A stretch of 41,821 nucleotides of DNA from Saprospiraceae bacterium (GCA_030729925.1 JANQWK010000045.1:1-41821); one strand, 5' to 3'. Positions 7,971 to 16,960 are shown, counted from the first letter of the stretch. Made by a program: numbers and translations. Notes: generated by a model from the sequence alone, not told the origin.

Positions 7971-9455
7971 TTGAAAGATTTTGTAGCCCGCTGCCAGTCT
8001 TTTACCGATCGAGTTGCCCTCGTTTCCGAGGGAAAACCCTATACTTATGCGGCACTGCTGCACGATTCCAAATACCTGGCACAGTTCCTGCTGGGCGATC
8101 AACCGGATCTGCTGGAGGCACGGGTAGCCTTTTTTATTCCTTCTTCCTATGCTTATGTGCAAACCCAATGGGCGATCTGGAGAGCAGGCGGCATTGCCGT
8201 TCCGCTTTGTACGAGCCACCCACTGCCTTCCCTGGAATACACCATCCGGGATACCGGCGCACAACTGCTGATTACTACCCGCGCTCATGAGCCGTTTTTG
8301 CGCCCGCTAACCCACTCCGGAAGCTTAACTATTTTTTGTCTGGAAGACTTACCCCATGATCTGCCCACTTATCCTCCACTGCCGGAAATCAACTCCGACA
8401 GAAAAGCGATGATTCTTTATACCAGCGGTACGACCAACCTGCCCAAAGGGGTGGTCAGCACGCATCGAAATATCCAGGCTCAGATCCAGTCGCTGGTGGA
8501 TGCTTGGGAGTGGTCGGCCGAAGATCATATCCTGAATGTGCTTCCCCTGCACCACGTGCACGGAATCGTCAATGTGCTGTGTTGTGCGCTCTGGTCAGGC
8601 GCATCCTGCACCCTGCTGCCCAAATTTGATCCGCAGGAGGTCTGGGAGCACTTTCAAAATGACACACTCACGCTCTTTATGGCGGTACCGACCATCTACT
8701 TCAAACTGATCGCCTATTACGAACAGACTGATGCAGCTACGCGGCAAATTCTCCGTACCAGTTGCGGCAAATTCCGATTGATGGTGTCAGGTTCTGCCGC
8801 ACTGCCCGTTTCCGTGCTGGAAAAATGGCAAACCCTTTCAGGACATACCCTGCTGGAGCGCTACGGGATGACCGAAATCGGAATGGCCTTGTCCAATCCC
8901 TATCGGGGCACCCGAAGAGCGGGTCATGTCGGCCTACCCCTGCCCGGCATCCAGGTGCGATTGGTCAATGAAGCCAATACCCCCGTTGATCCCGGACAGC
9001 CCGGCGAAATCCAGGTCAAAGGAGATACCGTTTTTGAAGCCTATTGGCAAAAACCGGAAGCGACAAAGGATAGCTTTACCGAGGATGGCTGGTTCAGAAC
9101 AGGCGATATCGCGGTACGCGATGAGGATAGCTACAAAATCCTGGGAAGGAATTCCGTGGACATCATCAAATCAGGGGCATACAAGATCTCCGCCCTCGAG
9201 ATTGAAGAGGTGTTGCGCCAGCATCCCGAGATCCGGGAATGCGGCGTGGTAGGCTTGCCCGATGAAGAATGGGGGGAAATTATCGCCGCAGCACTGGTCG
9301 TTCGCCAACCCCTCGATGAATCCGACCTGAAAGCATGGCTCAAAACTCAAATGCCGGCTTACCGGATACCCAGAAAATATATCTACCTCGATGATTTACC
9401 CCGGAATGCCCTGGGTAAAGTGACGAAAAATGAATTGAAAGGACAATTTAAATAA
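7971..9455 (+). CDS. AMP-forming acyl-CoA synthetase, malonyl-CoA synthetase (MatB/ACSF3)-like
   Basis: A 494-residue ANL-superfamily ligase that would adenylate a carboxylic acid and transfer it to CoA. The P-loop is ILYTSGTTNLPKGVVSTH (about 148-165). The following stretch (IQAQIQSLVDAWEWS, NVLPLHHVHGIVNVL, LLPKFDPQEVW) resembles MatB/ACSF3 malonyl- or methylmalonyl-CoA synthetases. ERYGMTEIGM (about 296) is motif A5, WFRTGD and the C-terminal lysine region LGKVTKNELK are present. The start must be TTG at 7971: no in-frame ATG lies between it and the preceding gene, and the N-terminus there matches the family start. Seven bases separate its stop from a 44-residue membrane peptide and then a sodium symporter, suggesting uptake and activation of a (di)carboxylate; substrate is inferred. 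Confidence 0.87.
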   Translation: MKDFVARCQSFTDRVALVSEGKPYTYAALLHDSKYLAQFLLGDQPDLLEARVAFFIPSSYAYVQTQWAIWRAGGIAVPLCTSHPLPSLEYTIRDTGAQLLITTRAHEPFLRPLTHSGSLTIFCLEDLPHDLPTYPPLPEINSDRKAMILYTSGTTNLPKGVVSTHRNIQAQIQSLVDAWEWSAEDHILNVLPLHHVHGIVNVLCCALWSGASCTLLPKFDPQEVWEHFQNDTLTLFMAVPTIYFKLIAYYEQTDAATRQILRTSCGKFRLMVSGSAALPVSVLEKWQTLSGHTLLERYGMTEIGMALSNPYRGTRRAGHVGLPLPGIQVRLVNEANTPVDPGQPGEIQVKGDTVFEAYWQKPEATKDSFTEDGWFRTGDIAVRDEDSYKILGRNSVDIIKSGAYKISALEIEEVLRQHPEIRECGVVGLPDEEWGEIIAAALVVRQPLDESDLKAWLKTQMPAYRIPRKYIYLDDLPRNALGKVTKNELKGQFK

Positions 9456-9462
9456 TCAAGCC

Positions 9463-9597
9463 ATGGACTTTATGACTGCCTTTCCCTATTGGGGCATCAT
9501 CCTGATCATCGTTGTTAATGCCTGGGTGGTTTCCCGCATGCAATTCGAAATCCGAGACACTGATCCCAACAAACCCTGTGACCCATGCAAGCAGTGA
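9463..9597 (+). CDS. 44-residue single-pass membrane peptide, putative small subunit of the symporter
   Basis: An ATG at 9463 opens a 44-codon frame that ends with TGA at 9595-9597, 13 bases inside the following symporter gene (its ATG is at 9585), so the two are translationally coupled. The peptide has a short N-terminus (MDFMTAFPYW), one hydrophobic helix (GIILIIVVNAWVV), and a polar tail starting SRMQFEIRD and ending CDPCKQ, a CxxC motif. Basic residues after the helix suggest the tail is cytoplasmic. Some SSS transporters are known to have tiny partner proteins (for example the DUF3311 partner of MctP), but no specific family was recognised here. Coding is supported by position, spacing (7 bases after the ligase) and composition. 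Confidence 0.72.
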   Translation: MDFMTAFPYWGIILIIVVNAWVVSRMQFEIRDTDPNKPCDPCKQ

Positions 9598-11117
9598 TAG
9601 ACTACATCCTCCAGAATGGCTTTGTGCTGTTTCTGACGACCATTTACACGGCTTTTTGCCTGTATATCGGCTGGTATTTCAAAAAAAAGGCCCAGTCCGG
9701 CGTTGGGGAATACTACGTGGCCAAGCGGGAAATCCCGGGATGGGTCGTATCCCTGGCTTTTTTTTCCACGTTTGCCAGTACCAATACCTACATCGGTCAG
9801 GCCGGGATGTCTTTCAAATACGGACTTTCCTGGGCCTGGGTGGGTTTGTTCTGGGCTATTTTTTGCGTGATCGCCTGGCTGGTGCTGGGTCCTCACATGC
9901 GCAACCAGACGGCCAGACTCAATTCCTTTACCATACCGGATTATTTCCACTTCCGCTATAAAAGTAACCTGGCGCGGTCTATCCGCATCCTCTCTGCGGC
10001 TACCATTCTGTTCGCAACGCTCTGGTACATGACGGGTATCGCCAAAGGGTGTGCCCACGTGTTGACCTCCGTCCTGGATGTCCCCTACGCCTGGGGCGCT
10101 TTTCTGATCATTTTTGTCACCTGTGCCTACACGATCTGGGGTGGGATGTATAGTGTGTTATGGACAGATGCGATTCAAGGCATCATGATGTTTGCCGTGG
10201 CTATCCTGATGCTCCTGCTGCCTTTTATCTTCGTGGGCGGCATAGGGCCCATGATGGAGCGTTTGTCCGATAGCGTGCATGTGGATGCCAAAGGCGCACC
10301 GCTGGGCAATGGACTGCTGACCTTTGGATCGCTGGTGTCGTTTCTGTACATTCTGGGTATAGGATTGGCCGTTGGGATGAAACAAATCTCCGAACCCCGT
10401 TGTCTGATTCGGTTTTATTCCATCAAGGATACCAAAAGTATGCGTTTTGCGATGATTTGGACCCCCGTTTTCCTGGGGATTTCGCTGGTCTGTGTGATGG
10501 GACTGGGTGCCTTGGTGCACGGTATGGCGACCCCCGAAGAAGCCGCCTATCTGGTCAAAAATACCGATGAAGTAATCGGATTCATGCTGGCCAAGTTCGA
10601 TAGCCCGATCATCAGCGGGATTTGCGTAGCCGGCCTTTTTGCCGCAGGCATGTCCTCCCTGGCCTCCGTGATCCTGATTGTGGGTACCGCTTTTGTCCAG
10701 GACATTTGGCACTTGTGGAAGCCGTTGCCGGCAAAAACCATGATCAACCGCACGAAATGGACGATGTTTGTGTATTGTTTGATCGTATTTGTGTTTACCT
10801 TGTATCCTCCTGCAGGTATCGTGGAGCTGACCGCCTTCTCAGGCGCTGTGTTCTCTGCCAGTTTTTTTCCCGCTATTTTTGGCGGACTCTACCTGCGCTG
10901 GGGCACAGATATGGGAGCTTTGGTGTCCATGATTACCGGAATAGTGGTCAATATCGTCTGGCGTTTCGGTTTCCGGCTGCAATATGAGTCGCTGAAGGAT
11001 GTACACGAGGTATTCCCTTCTTTTGTGATCGCTTTTGTGGTGTACCTCGTGGTGAGTAAGCTCACCCACCACCGGAAACCCGACGAGGAACATTTAAATA
11101 TGGTATTTGGGTCATGA
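9585..11117 (+). CDS. Sodium:solute symporter (SSS family)
   Basis: A 510-residue inner-membrane protein with about 13 predicted helices, an SSS-family transporter coupling solute uptake to sodium. Typical features are GEYYVAKREIPGWVVSLAFF and STFASTNTYIGQAGMSFKYG near the N-terminus (helices 1-2), RNQTARLNSFTIPDYF, TIWGGMYSVLWTDAIQG in the middle, and CVAGLFAAGMSSLASVIL, which belongs to the conserved helix carrying sodium ligands. The start overlaps the 44-residue peptide by 13 bases. Its partner ligase suggests a short (di)carboxylic acid such as malonate as substrate, but this is only context. Confidence 0.9.
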   Translation: MQAVIDYILQNGFVLFLTTIYTAFCLYIGWYFKKKAQSGVGEYYVAKREIPGWVVSLAFFSTFASTNTYIGQAGMSFKYGLSWAWVGLFWAIFCVIAWLVLGPHMRNQTARLNSFTIPDYFHFRYKSNLARSIRILSAATILFATLWYMTGIAKGCAHVLTSVLDVPYAWGAFLIIFVTCAYTIWGGMYSVLWTDAIQGIMMFAVAILMLLLPFIFVGGIGPMMERLSDSVHVDAKGAPLGNGLLTFGSLVSFLYILGIGLAVGMKQISEPRCLIRFYSIKDTKSMRFAMIWTPVFLGISLVCVMGLGALVHGMATPEEAAYLVKNTDEVIGFMLAKFDSPIISGICVAGLFAAGMSSLASVILIVGTAFVQDIWHLWKPLPAKTMINRTKWTMFVYCLIVFVFTLYPPAGIVELTAFSGAVFSASFFPAIFGGLYLRWGTDMGALVSMITGIVVNIVWRFGFRLQYESLKDVHEVFPSFVIAFVVYLVVSKLTHHRKPDEEHLNMVFGS

Positions 11118-11146
11118 AAACTCCTAAATGAATAAAGCTACTGCGC

Positions 11147-12046
11147 ATGAAACAGATGCTATTAGGTTCGCTACTCTCCTCACTGCTCTTTTTTACCGCC
11201 TGCCAGCCCGCTGCAGATGATGGCTTACAGCAGCTTCAACAGGAACTCGAAGAGCTGATTGCCGGACAGCCCGGTACCATTGCTGTGGCTTTCCGAGATG
11301 TCAACCGTCCGGATGTCCAAGTGCTCATCAACGAAAAAGAGGTATTTCATGCAGCAAGTACCATGAAAACCCCGGTGATGATCGAACTGTACAAAAAAGC
11401 AGCCGCCGGAGTGCTGGCTATGGAGGATTCTGTTCTGATCGTGAATGAATTCTACAGCATTGTGGATAGCAGTCGCTACAGCATGGAACTCGGAGAGGAT
11501 TCGGAGGAGAAGTTGTACGGCCTCATCGGCCAAAAAGCAACGGTGTATGATCTCACTTATGATATGATCATTTACAGCAGCAATTTGGCGACCAATATCC
11601 TCATCGGACTGGCCGATGCAAAAGCTGTTACCCAAACGATGCGGGATATGGGAGCCAACGATATCCAAGTGCTCCGAGGCGTAGAGGACGGCAAGGCCTT
11701 TCGACAGGGACTCAACAATACAACTACCGCATACGACCTGATGTTGCTTTTTGAACAACTCGGCAAACGAACTGCCGTCAACCCGGAAGCCGATGAGGCG
11801 ATGATCCGCATTTTGCTGGATCAAAAATTTAATGATGCCATTCCCGCCTTGCTGCCCAAAGAGGTAAAAGTCGCGCACAAAACGGGCTGGATCACGCGCG
11901 TAAGGCATGATTCCGGTTTGGTTGTCCTGCCCGACGGCCGGCAATATGCGCTGGTCATTCTGACCAAAGACTGGGAGTCGGACGAGGCCACTACCCAGGT
12001 TATGGCTCAGATATCAAAGGCTGTATATGATTATTTTTCAAAATAA
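11147..12046 (+). CDS. Class A beta-lactamase-fold serine hydrolase, lipoprotein
   Basis: A 299-residue protein with a lipoprotein signal (LLFFTAC, lipid on C19) and three serine penicillin-recognising motifs: STMK (S71, K74), SSN (144-146, where class A has SDN) and KTG (245-247). The omega-loop region reads RGVED...NNTTTAYDL: a Glu sits where Glu166 would be, but the loop is about three residues shorter than in TEM-type enzymes and Asn170 is not evident. It therefore belongs to the broad beta-lactamase-2 hydrolase group; true beta-lactam hydrolysis is uncertain. It starts 29 bases after the symporter and is probably the last gene of that operon. Its last 47 bases overlap the convergent rhomboid gene. 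Confidence 0.85.
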   Translation: MKQMLLGSLLSSLLFFTACQPAADDGLQQLQQELEELIAGQPGTIAVAFRDVNRPDVQVLINEKEVFHAASTMKTPVMIELYKKAAAGVLAMEDSVLIVNEFYSIVDSSRYSMELGEDSEEKLYGLIGQKATVYDLTYDMIIYSSNLATNILIGLADAKAVTQTMRDMGANDIQVLRGVEDGKAFRQGLNNTTTAYDLMLLFEQLGKRTAVNPEADEAMIRILLDQKFNDAIPALLPKEVKVAHKTGWITRVRHDSGLVVLPDGRQYALVILTKDWESDEATTQVMAQISKAVYDYFSK

Positions 12047-12671
12047 ATAACCCCGCAAGCACCCCAAACACAAATCCTCCGATGTGCGCCCAATAGGCTA
12101 CACCGGAACTCTCTGCTGTGGAAACCGCCAGCGAAGCTGTTCCGTCGAGCCATTGCTGCCAAATCCATACCCCCAAAAACAACAGGGCGGGAATGCGGAA
12201 CACGAAAAAGAAGAACAGTACTTTGATCCGGGAACTCGGAAACATCACCAGATACGCGCCCATAACCGCAGAAATGGAACCACTGGCACCCACCGTTGGA
12301 AGAATGCTCCCGGGATTGAAGTAGATGTGTACTGCCTGAGCAATAACCCCTCCCAAAAAGTAAAACAGCAAAAACCGACCACTGCCAATAGTAGCTTCTA
12401 TATTGTCTGCAAATACCCAGAGAAAAAGCATGTTGCCCAGCAAGTGCATCCAGCCCCCGTGCAAAAACATACTGGTCAGAAGACTGTAGAGCTGCTGCCC
12501 CTGGACAACCTCGCTGGGCACTGATCCGTAGTCGAAAACGAAGGTCTCCAGCTCCGGCCCCGGAAGCATGACCTGGTAAATAAAAATGGCCGTGTTCAAG
12601 GCAATAAACAAGTAGCTGAACAGCGGGTAATATCCCCCCTTAACCTGATCATCGCCGATGGGAAAGAGCAT
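12000..12671 (-). CDS. Rhomboid-family intramembrane serine protease
   Basis: A 223-residue membrane protein with about six helices. It carries the rhomboid hallmarks: HGGWMHLLGNMLFLW (H71, H76, N80) in helix 2, the catalytic serine in GASGS (S130), and the catalytic histidine in AHIGGF (H196). It would cleave membrane proteins within or near their transmembrane helix. It starts 11 bases after the stop of the 760-residue secreted protein and is the fourth gene of the kdsD operon. Its 3' end overlaps the convergent serine hydrolase gene by 47 bases. Confidence 0.92.
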   Translation of the reverse strand: MLFPIGDDQVKGGYYPLFSYLFIALNTAIFIYQVMLPGPELETFVFDYGSVPSEVVQGQQLYSLLTSMFLHGGWMHLLGNMLFLWVFADNIEATIGSGRFLLFYFLGGVIAQAVHIYFNPGSILPTVGASGSISAVMGAYLVMFPSSRIKVLFFFFVFRIPALLFLGVWIWQQWLDGTASLAVSTAESSGVAYWAHIGGFVFGVLAGLFILKNNHIQPLISEP

Positions 12672-12682
12672 GAGCGAAAATT

Positions 12683-14965
12683 TTATCGGTTGAAATAATA
12701 AGAAAAGTATTTACATTCTTCTATAATGTAGTCACAAAAATCGGTATTCCTGTATTCTGTTTTTATTTTTTCAAAATAATTGTACGTCATAGGATATTTT
12801 TTACCGGAGGTGTAAAAGACCTGTTGCTCGCAAAAAGCCCCCATGAAGGCAGCTCTGGCCGCCAATTCGGGGTTTTTTGCCAGTTTCATGCTGCGGTTGA
12901 AAAAATCCTGTGCCTTGCTCAGGTCAAAGTTTTCGATATACCCGAGCGGGGAATTGTATGCAGGGAAAATGTTGCTGCCCCGTGTACTGGCCCAGTCCAA
13001 ACTGCCGCCATTTCGGTCAAAGTCCATCACTTCCCAAGCGTGGCCAAAATAGGACATGTTGAGCCAGGCGATACCCAACTTGTAGAAAAGACTGGCAGAT
13101 TGCTCGGGATCGGCCTTGGCATCGTACTCCATGCGGATCAATCTTTCCATGATTTCTCCTTTGTTGAAGGTCGTCACAGAGTCCGGCAGGGGGCAATCTA
13201 TACAAGGTTTGAGCCGTTCGACAAACGGATTGAAGGCGCCGTAATCGTCCCAACGGGAGCGTTCTATATTTTTCCAGGTTTCCCTGGCGGCTTCCACCTG
13301 TCCACGAGCCAGCAGGGCTGAGGCTTTCAGATCGTACAGGTCATTGATGATGGTACTTCCATCGTCTCGGACGACCATCTTTTTTTCCAGAGGAGTAAGC
13401 CGGTCTTTGTTACACAATGCAATCAGATCTTCAACAATGGCTAAATCGGGATTCCACTTAAGTGCCCTCAACGGGTAGTGGATGCGGAAAGCCTTTCCGG
13501 GGTGTCCGCTTTCGCGGTACAGTCGGGCGAGTTTGTCCTCCAGTAAGGGTTCCAGGTCTGGAAACGCCTCAAAAAGTTCGTCGTTGTACCAACCTGCAAT
13601 TTCCCTTTCCAGGCTGTCGCTGAGGGTACTGATTTGTTGAATTTCCAGGGCTTTTTGAAGTCCCTGCACCTGCTGGCGGAGTTTGGGATCGCTCAAATCC
13701 CCGCTCGCCGCCTCGAGGGTGCGTGCCGCAAAATAGAAGTCGCCCGTAAGCATTTCGAGGTAGCCTTGAGCCATCTGCCACAAACCGGGCTGGGTAACTT
13801 TTCCCGCTGTGCTGCAATTTTTCACAAATGCCAGCAACTCGACCGCCCGTTTTCCGGCGATATCCCGGGGCTTGGGGGGAGACTGCCTGTGGATGTGTCG
13901 GTCGGACTTCGGCGATACCGACATCAGCTCCTTTTCGAGGCGCTGGAGTTCCCGCACCAGCAGCAACTCCAGATTGGGATTGCCGGGGTCAAGGTCATAA
14001 ATATGTTGCATTTCTTCCAACAAGCGACTATCGGTTCCATGAGCACGCAGTACATGCAGCCCGGCCCGCTGGCGGTCGTTCAAGCAAAGCGCCAGGCAGG
14101 CCTCCCACTCTTCATCGGTAGTGATGCGAAAACTCAGCCAGGCACTCTCCCGCCGGGAAGGGCTATCTTCAAAAATGAGGGAATACAAATAAGAAGCCTC
14201 CACATTTTGGCCAAGTCCCATCAGGGCACCGGCCTTATGTCCGAGTATCCAACTGTCCAGAATGCTGGGGTCGGCGTCTATTTTGGGCATCAAATAGTCG
14301 TACAACTCCAGGGTCTGTTGGTAATCGCCCATGTAATGCGCCAGGCGGATAATCTGATAGGCATAGCGCAGGCGGATATAATGCGACTCGAGCCGCAGAA
14401 ACAAAGCCTTCCCCTGGTTGATCAGCTCCTGCATCGCCGGAATGTCCTTGGGCGTATCGTCCCAAAAATCTCTCTCCACCACATGCGGCTGGCAGGCTCG
14501 GGCAAAGAGCAAATAATCTATGGTTTCAAGACATTGTTCTTCGTAGATAAATCTCGCAAAAGCGTTTTGCAAAAGCGTAAAGCCGGGTTTGTCCTTTTTT
14601 GACAAAACTCCCCGTTTGAGTTCCTGCAATTGGCGGACGGGCGCATGATAGACCAGATAGGCGATATCATCCGTACTGGCCTTTCGGCAGTGTCGCTCGC
14701 TCCATTCCTCCACATTGCTCGGTCTTCGGAGATCCGCCTTGCGATAGTAAGCATTTGCAATCGAAGCAAAAGAAACCAGGTAGGGCGCAAACGGCAACTT
14801 ATCGTCAATCAGGGAGATATCCAAAAAAGAATAGCCTTCGAATTCATCCCCTAAAAAGATGCAACCATTGACGTGTCGGAGTGGCAGGACAAGCAGCAAC
14901 AAGCTGACGAGCAGCGAAAACCTAAGGTGTCTCGAAAAGCTGGAGGAGAAGTTGGATGGAATCAT
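12683..14965 (-). CDS. Secreted 760-residue helical-repeat protein of unknown function
   Basis: I do not recognise a named family. The N-terminus is a signal peptide (FSLLVSLLLLVLPLRHVNG, cleavage before Cys of CIFLGDEF). The mature N-terminal motif DEFEGYSFLDISLID is followed by about 700 residues, mostly amphipathic helices of TPR-like character (HYIRLRYAYQIIRLAHYMGD, LYRESGHPGKAFRIHYPLRA, SASLFYKLGIAWLNMSYFGH). Several conserved-looking cysteines occur, including CIDCP. The Cys following the signal might be lipidated, but the preceding HVNG is a poor lipobox. Its ATG at 14965 lies 44 bases inside the upstream lipoprotein gene and the rhomboid gene follows after 11 bases, so it is part of one operon. 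Periplasmic or surface scaffold is a guess. Confidence 0.8.
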   Translation of the reverse strand: MIPSNFSSSFSRHLRFSLLVSLLLLVLPLRHVNGCIFLGDEFEGYSFLDISLIDDKLPFAPYLVSFASIANAYYRKADLRRPSNVEEWSERHCRKASTDDIAYLVYHAPVRQLQELKRGVLSKKDKPGFTLLQNAFARFIYEEQCLETIDYLLFARACQPHVVERDFWDDTPKDIPAMQELINQGKALFLRLESHYIRLRYAYQIIRLAHYMGDYQQTLELYDYLMPKIDADPSILDSWILGHKAGALMGLGQNVEASYLYSLIFEDSPSRRESAWLSFRITTDEEWEACLALCLNDRQRAGLHVLRAHGTDSRLLEEMQHIYDLDPGNPNLELLLVRELQRLEKELMSVSPKSDRHIHRQSPPKPRDIAGKRAVELLAFVKNCSTAGKVTQPGLWQMAQGYLEMLTGDFYFAARTLEAASGDLSDPKLRQQVQGLQKALEIQQISTLSDSLEREIAGWYNDELFEAFPDLEPLLEDKLARLYRESGHPGKAFRIHYPLRALKWNPDLAIVEDLIALCNKDRLTPLEKKMVVRDDGSTIINDLYDLKASALLARGQVEAARETWKNIERSRWDDYGAFNPFVERLKPCIDCPLPDSVTTFNKGEIMERLIRMEYDAKADPEQSASLFYKLGIAWLNMSYFGHAWEVMDFDRNGGSLDWASTRGSNIFPAYNSPLGYIENFDLSKAQDFFNRSMKLAKNPELAARAAFMGAFCEQQVFYTSGKKYPMTYNYFEKIKTEYRNTDFCDYIIEECKYFSYYFNR

Positions 14966-15983
14966 GGGGAAAGTCTTTTATCGTTTCGGGATCCAGGTGA
15001 TAGAAAGCCAGATGGAAGCTATCGGGAGCCAGCCGGGGCTTGATCAACGCAGCAACGTCCAAGAGCAAATCCGTCCGGATCCCTTCCAGCCGCAACTGGT
15101 CACCTGAGTACAGATAATATCCTTCAAGATACGTACTTTTTTGAACGGTATAGCGATGAGGAGCATCCTTTCGGAAAAAAGTGGTATCGGACAGCGCAGC
15201 AGCCTCGAGATTATTGATCAGGCGGATCAGTTTCTCGTCCCGGAACAATACGCCCCAACGAAAAATAGGCAGTGCCAGATCCAGGGGAAGCGGATAATTC
15301 GAATAATCGCTCAGGTATTGCTCAGCCGCACTGCGGTTGAGAATCGAATTGCTTGTTGTAAGATCGCTCAAATTACCGATATTGTAAAACATCAGCATGC
15401 CGCGATCTACCGGGGGTATCCCTGTTTCTTCCGGAAATTTGGCCTGGTGCAAGCGAATCGTAACGGAAAGTTGGATATTGCGCGTGGTTAAGTTTTTGCG
15501 AAGCTGAGCCAAAAAGCGGAAATACGCCTCCCGGGTGCTCCCTGTCCAGTCGCAGTCTATCTGGATTTCTCTTGGAAAAGGCAAAGCACCGGACTGCTCC
15601 ACCATGCGAAGCATTTTATCCCAGACCCGAGTAGCCAGCTCATCTATTTCCGTCTCCCCTATCCGGGAAAAAACCCGATTGGTAATAAAAACACAGGGAA
15701 CGTAATCGGTATCAGGGGATAACTGAGCAGGCAGTACCACACTCGCCCGGGGCGTAGGCAAATCCTCCCTGGCATCCAGATCCACATCGAAAAACTTCAC
15801 ATATACCCGCCGCATCTCGTTTTCGCGAAGCCAAACCTGCTCTGTACTATCCGGAGAAAAGACCGTCTTCCAGTGATACACGGCAGGTAGCACGGCCGCA
15901 GTGCTATGGTCGCGGTAACAGGCGGCAGCACAAAGCCACAAACACATCACGGAACCTGCCAGCAAAGCCCCCCCGGACCTCAT
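14922..15983 (-). CDS. Predicted TIM-barrel-like lipoprotein, unknown function
   Basis: A 353-residue protein with a lipoprotein signal (MCLWLCAAAC, lipid on C22). The body alternates strands and helices: RRVYVKFFDVDLD, VPCVFITNRVF, FPREIQIDCDWTGSTREAYF, IQLSVTIRLHQ and RGMLMFYNIG. The acidic DCDW and the order of strands resemble glycosidase-like TIM barrels of the DUF3142 type; this is fold-level resemblance, not a firm assignment. The start codon overlaps the kdsD stop in an ATGA junction and its 3' end overlaps the next gene by 44 bases, so translation of the three is coupled. A role in cell-envelope polysaccharide is suggested only by the kdsD linkage. Confidence 0.82.
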   Translation of the reverse strand: MRSGGALLAGSVMCLWLCAAACYRDHSTAAVLPAVYHWKTVFSPDSTEQVWLRENEMRRVYVKFFDVDLDAREDLPTPRASVVLPAQLSPDTDYVPCVFITNRVFSRIGETEIDELATRVWDKMLRMVEQSGALPFPREIQIDCDWTGSTREAYFRFLAQLRKNLTTRNIQLSVTIRLHQAKFPEETGIPPVDRGMLMFYNIGNLSDLTTSNSILNRSAAEQYLSDYSNYPLPLDLALPIFRWGVLFRDEKLIRLINNLEAAALSDTTFFRKDAPHRYTVQKSTYLEGYYLYSGDQLRLEGIRTDLLLDVAALIKPRLAPDSFHLAFYHLDPETIKDFPHDSIQLLLQLFETP

Positions 15984-16951
15984 ACCAAACCCTCCCGGAT
16001 CAAGTCGTGCAAATGGATCATCCCTTCATACACGCCTTCGGAAAGTACAATCAACTGGGTAATACTGTGGTTGCGCATCAGCTGAAGCGCCTGTATCGCC
16101 ATCGCATCCGCCGCGATCGTACGAGGATGGTGGCTCATGATATCGCCTGCCCGCAAATGACTAAAATCGCGGTTTTGGCTCAACATGCGCCGCAAATCGC
16201 CATCGGTAATAATCCCGAGCACCTCCTTGTCTGTATTCACGATTGCCGTAGCCCCCAATCGCCGGGAAGTAATTTCGAGGATCACCGTTGGAAGGTCTGC
16301 CTCGGGTGACACCGCAGGTCGCTCATTCTGTCGGGAAAGATCCCTCACCCGCAGGTAAAGCTGTTTGCCAAGAGACCCTCCCGGATGGTACTGCGCAAAA
16401 TCCTTCGGCGAAAAACCCTTCAGTGCCAATAAAGCCGTAGCCAGAGCATCCCCGAGCACCATCTGAGCCGTCGTACTCGCCGTCGGAGCCAAGTTATTGG
16501 GATCTGCCTCCCGCGACACCGGAATATACAGCACATGATCGGCAGATTGTGCCAAAAAGGAACTCCGATTACTTACCATCGCTATAATCACATTGCCCAG
16601 ATTGGCCAGCAAAGGCAACAACACCTTGATCTCGGCCGTCTCCCCACTCTTCGAAATGCACAAAATCACATCCTCCGGCTGAATCATGCCCAAATCTCCA
16701 TGTATCGCATCTGCAGCGTGCATAAACAAAGCCGGTGTCCCGGTAGAATTAAACGTCGCCACCATTTTTTGCCCCACAATCGCACTCTTCCCAATGCCCG
16801 TCACCACCAGGCGACCCCGCGACTCCGCAATCCGAAGCACACAAGCTGTAAACACCCCGTCAATGCAAGTCTGCATATTCATAAGTGTCTCAATTTCAAT
16901 ATCTAATGTTCTTTTCGCAGTTTCCAGTATGATAGATTCGGAATTAAGCAT
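15980..16951 (-). CDS. kdsD: D-arabinose-5-phosphate isomerase (KdsD/KpsF/GutQ family)
   Basis: A 323-residue cytoplasmic enzyme converting ribulose 5-phosphate to arabinose 5-phosphate, the first step to the KDO sugar of lipopolysaccharide. An N-terminal SIS domain carries RLVVTGIGKSAIVGQKM, HAADAIHGDLG, ISKSGETAEI and PTASTTAQMVLGDAL (about residues 40-175). Two CBS domains follow (about 205-323; TAIVNTDKEVLGIITDGDLRR, ITQLIVLSEGVYEGMIHLHD). Length matches E. coli KdsD (about 328). It heads a four-gene minus-strand operon ending with a rhomboid protease and is divergent from recQ. Confidence 0.95.
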   Translation of the reverse strand: MLNSESIILETAKRTLDIEIETLMNMQTCIDGVFTACVLRIAESRGRLVVTGIGKSAIVGQKMVATFNSTGTPALFMHAADAIHGDLGMIQPEDVILCISKSGETAEIKVLLPLLANLGNVIIAMVSNRSSFLAQSADHVLYIPVSREADPNNLAPTASTTAQMVLGDALATALLALKGFSPKDFAQYHPGGSLGKQLYLRVRDLSRQNERPAVSPEADLPTVILEITSRRLGATAIVNTDKEVLGIITDGDLRRMLSQNRDFSHLRAGDIMSHHPRTIAADAMAIQALQLMRNHSITQLIVLSEGVYEGMIHLHDLIREGLV

Positions 16952-16960
16952 AAAATTTGT

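Noticed and set aside
13634-14602. 322-codon open frame antisense to the 760-residue protein
   Set aside because: The minus-strand gene has a signal peptide and operon spacing; the antisense frame has neither.
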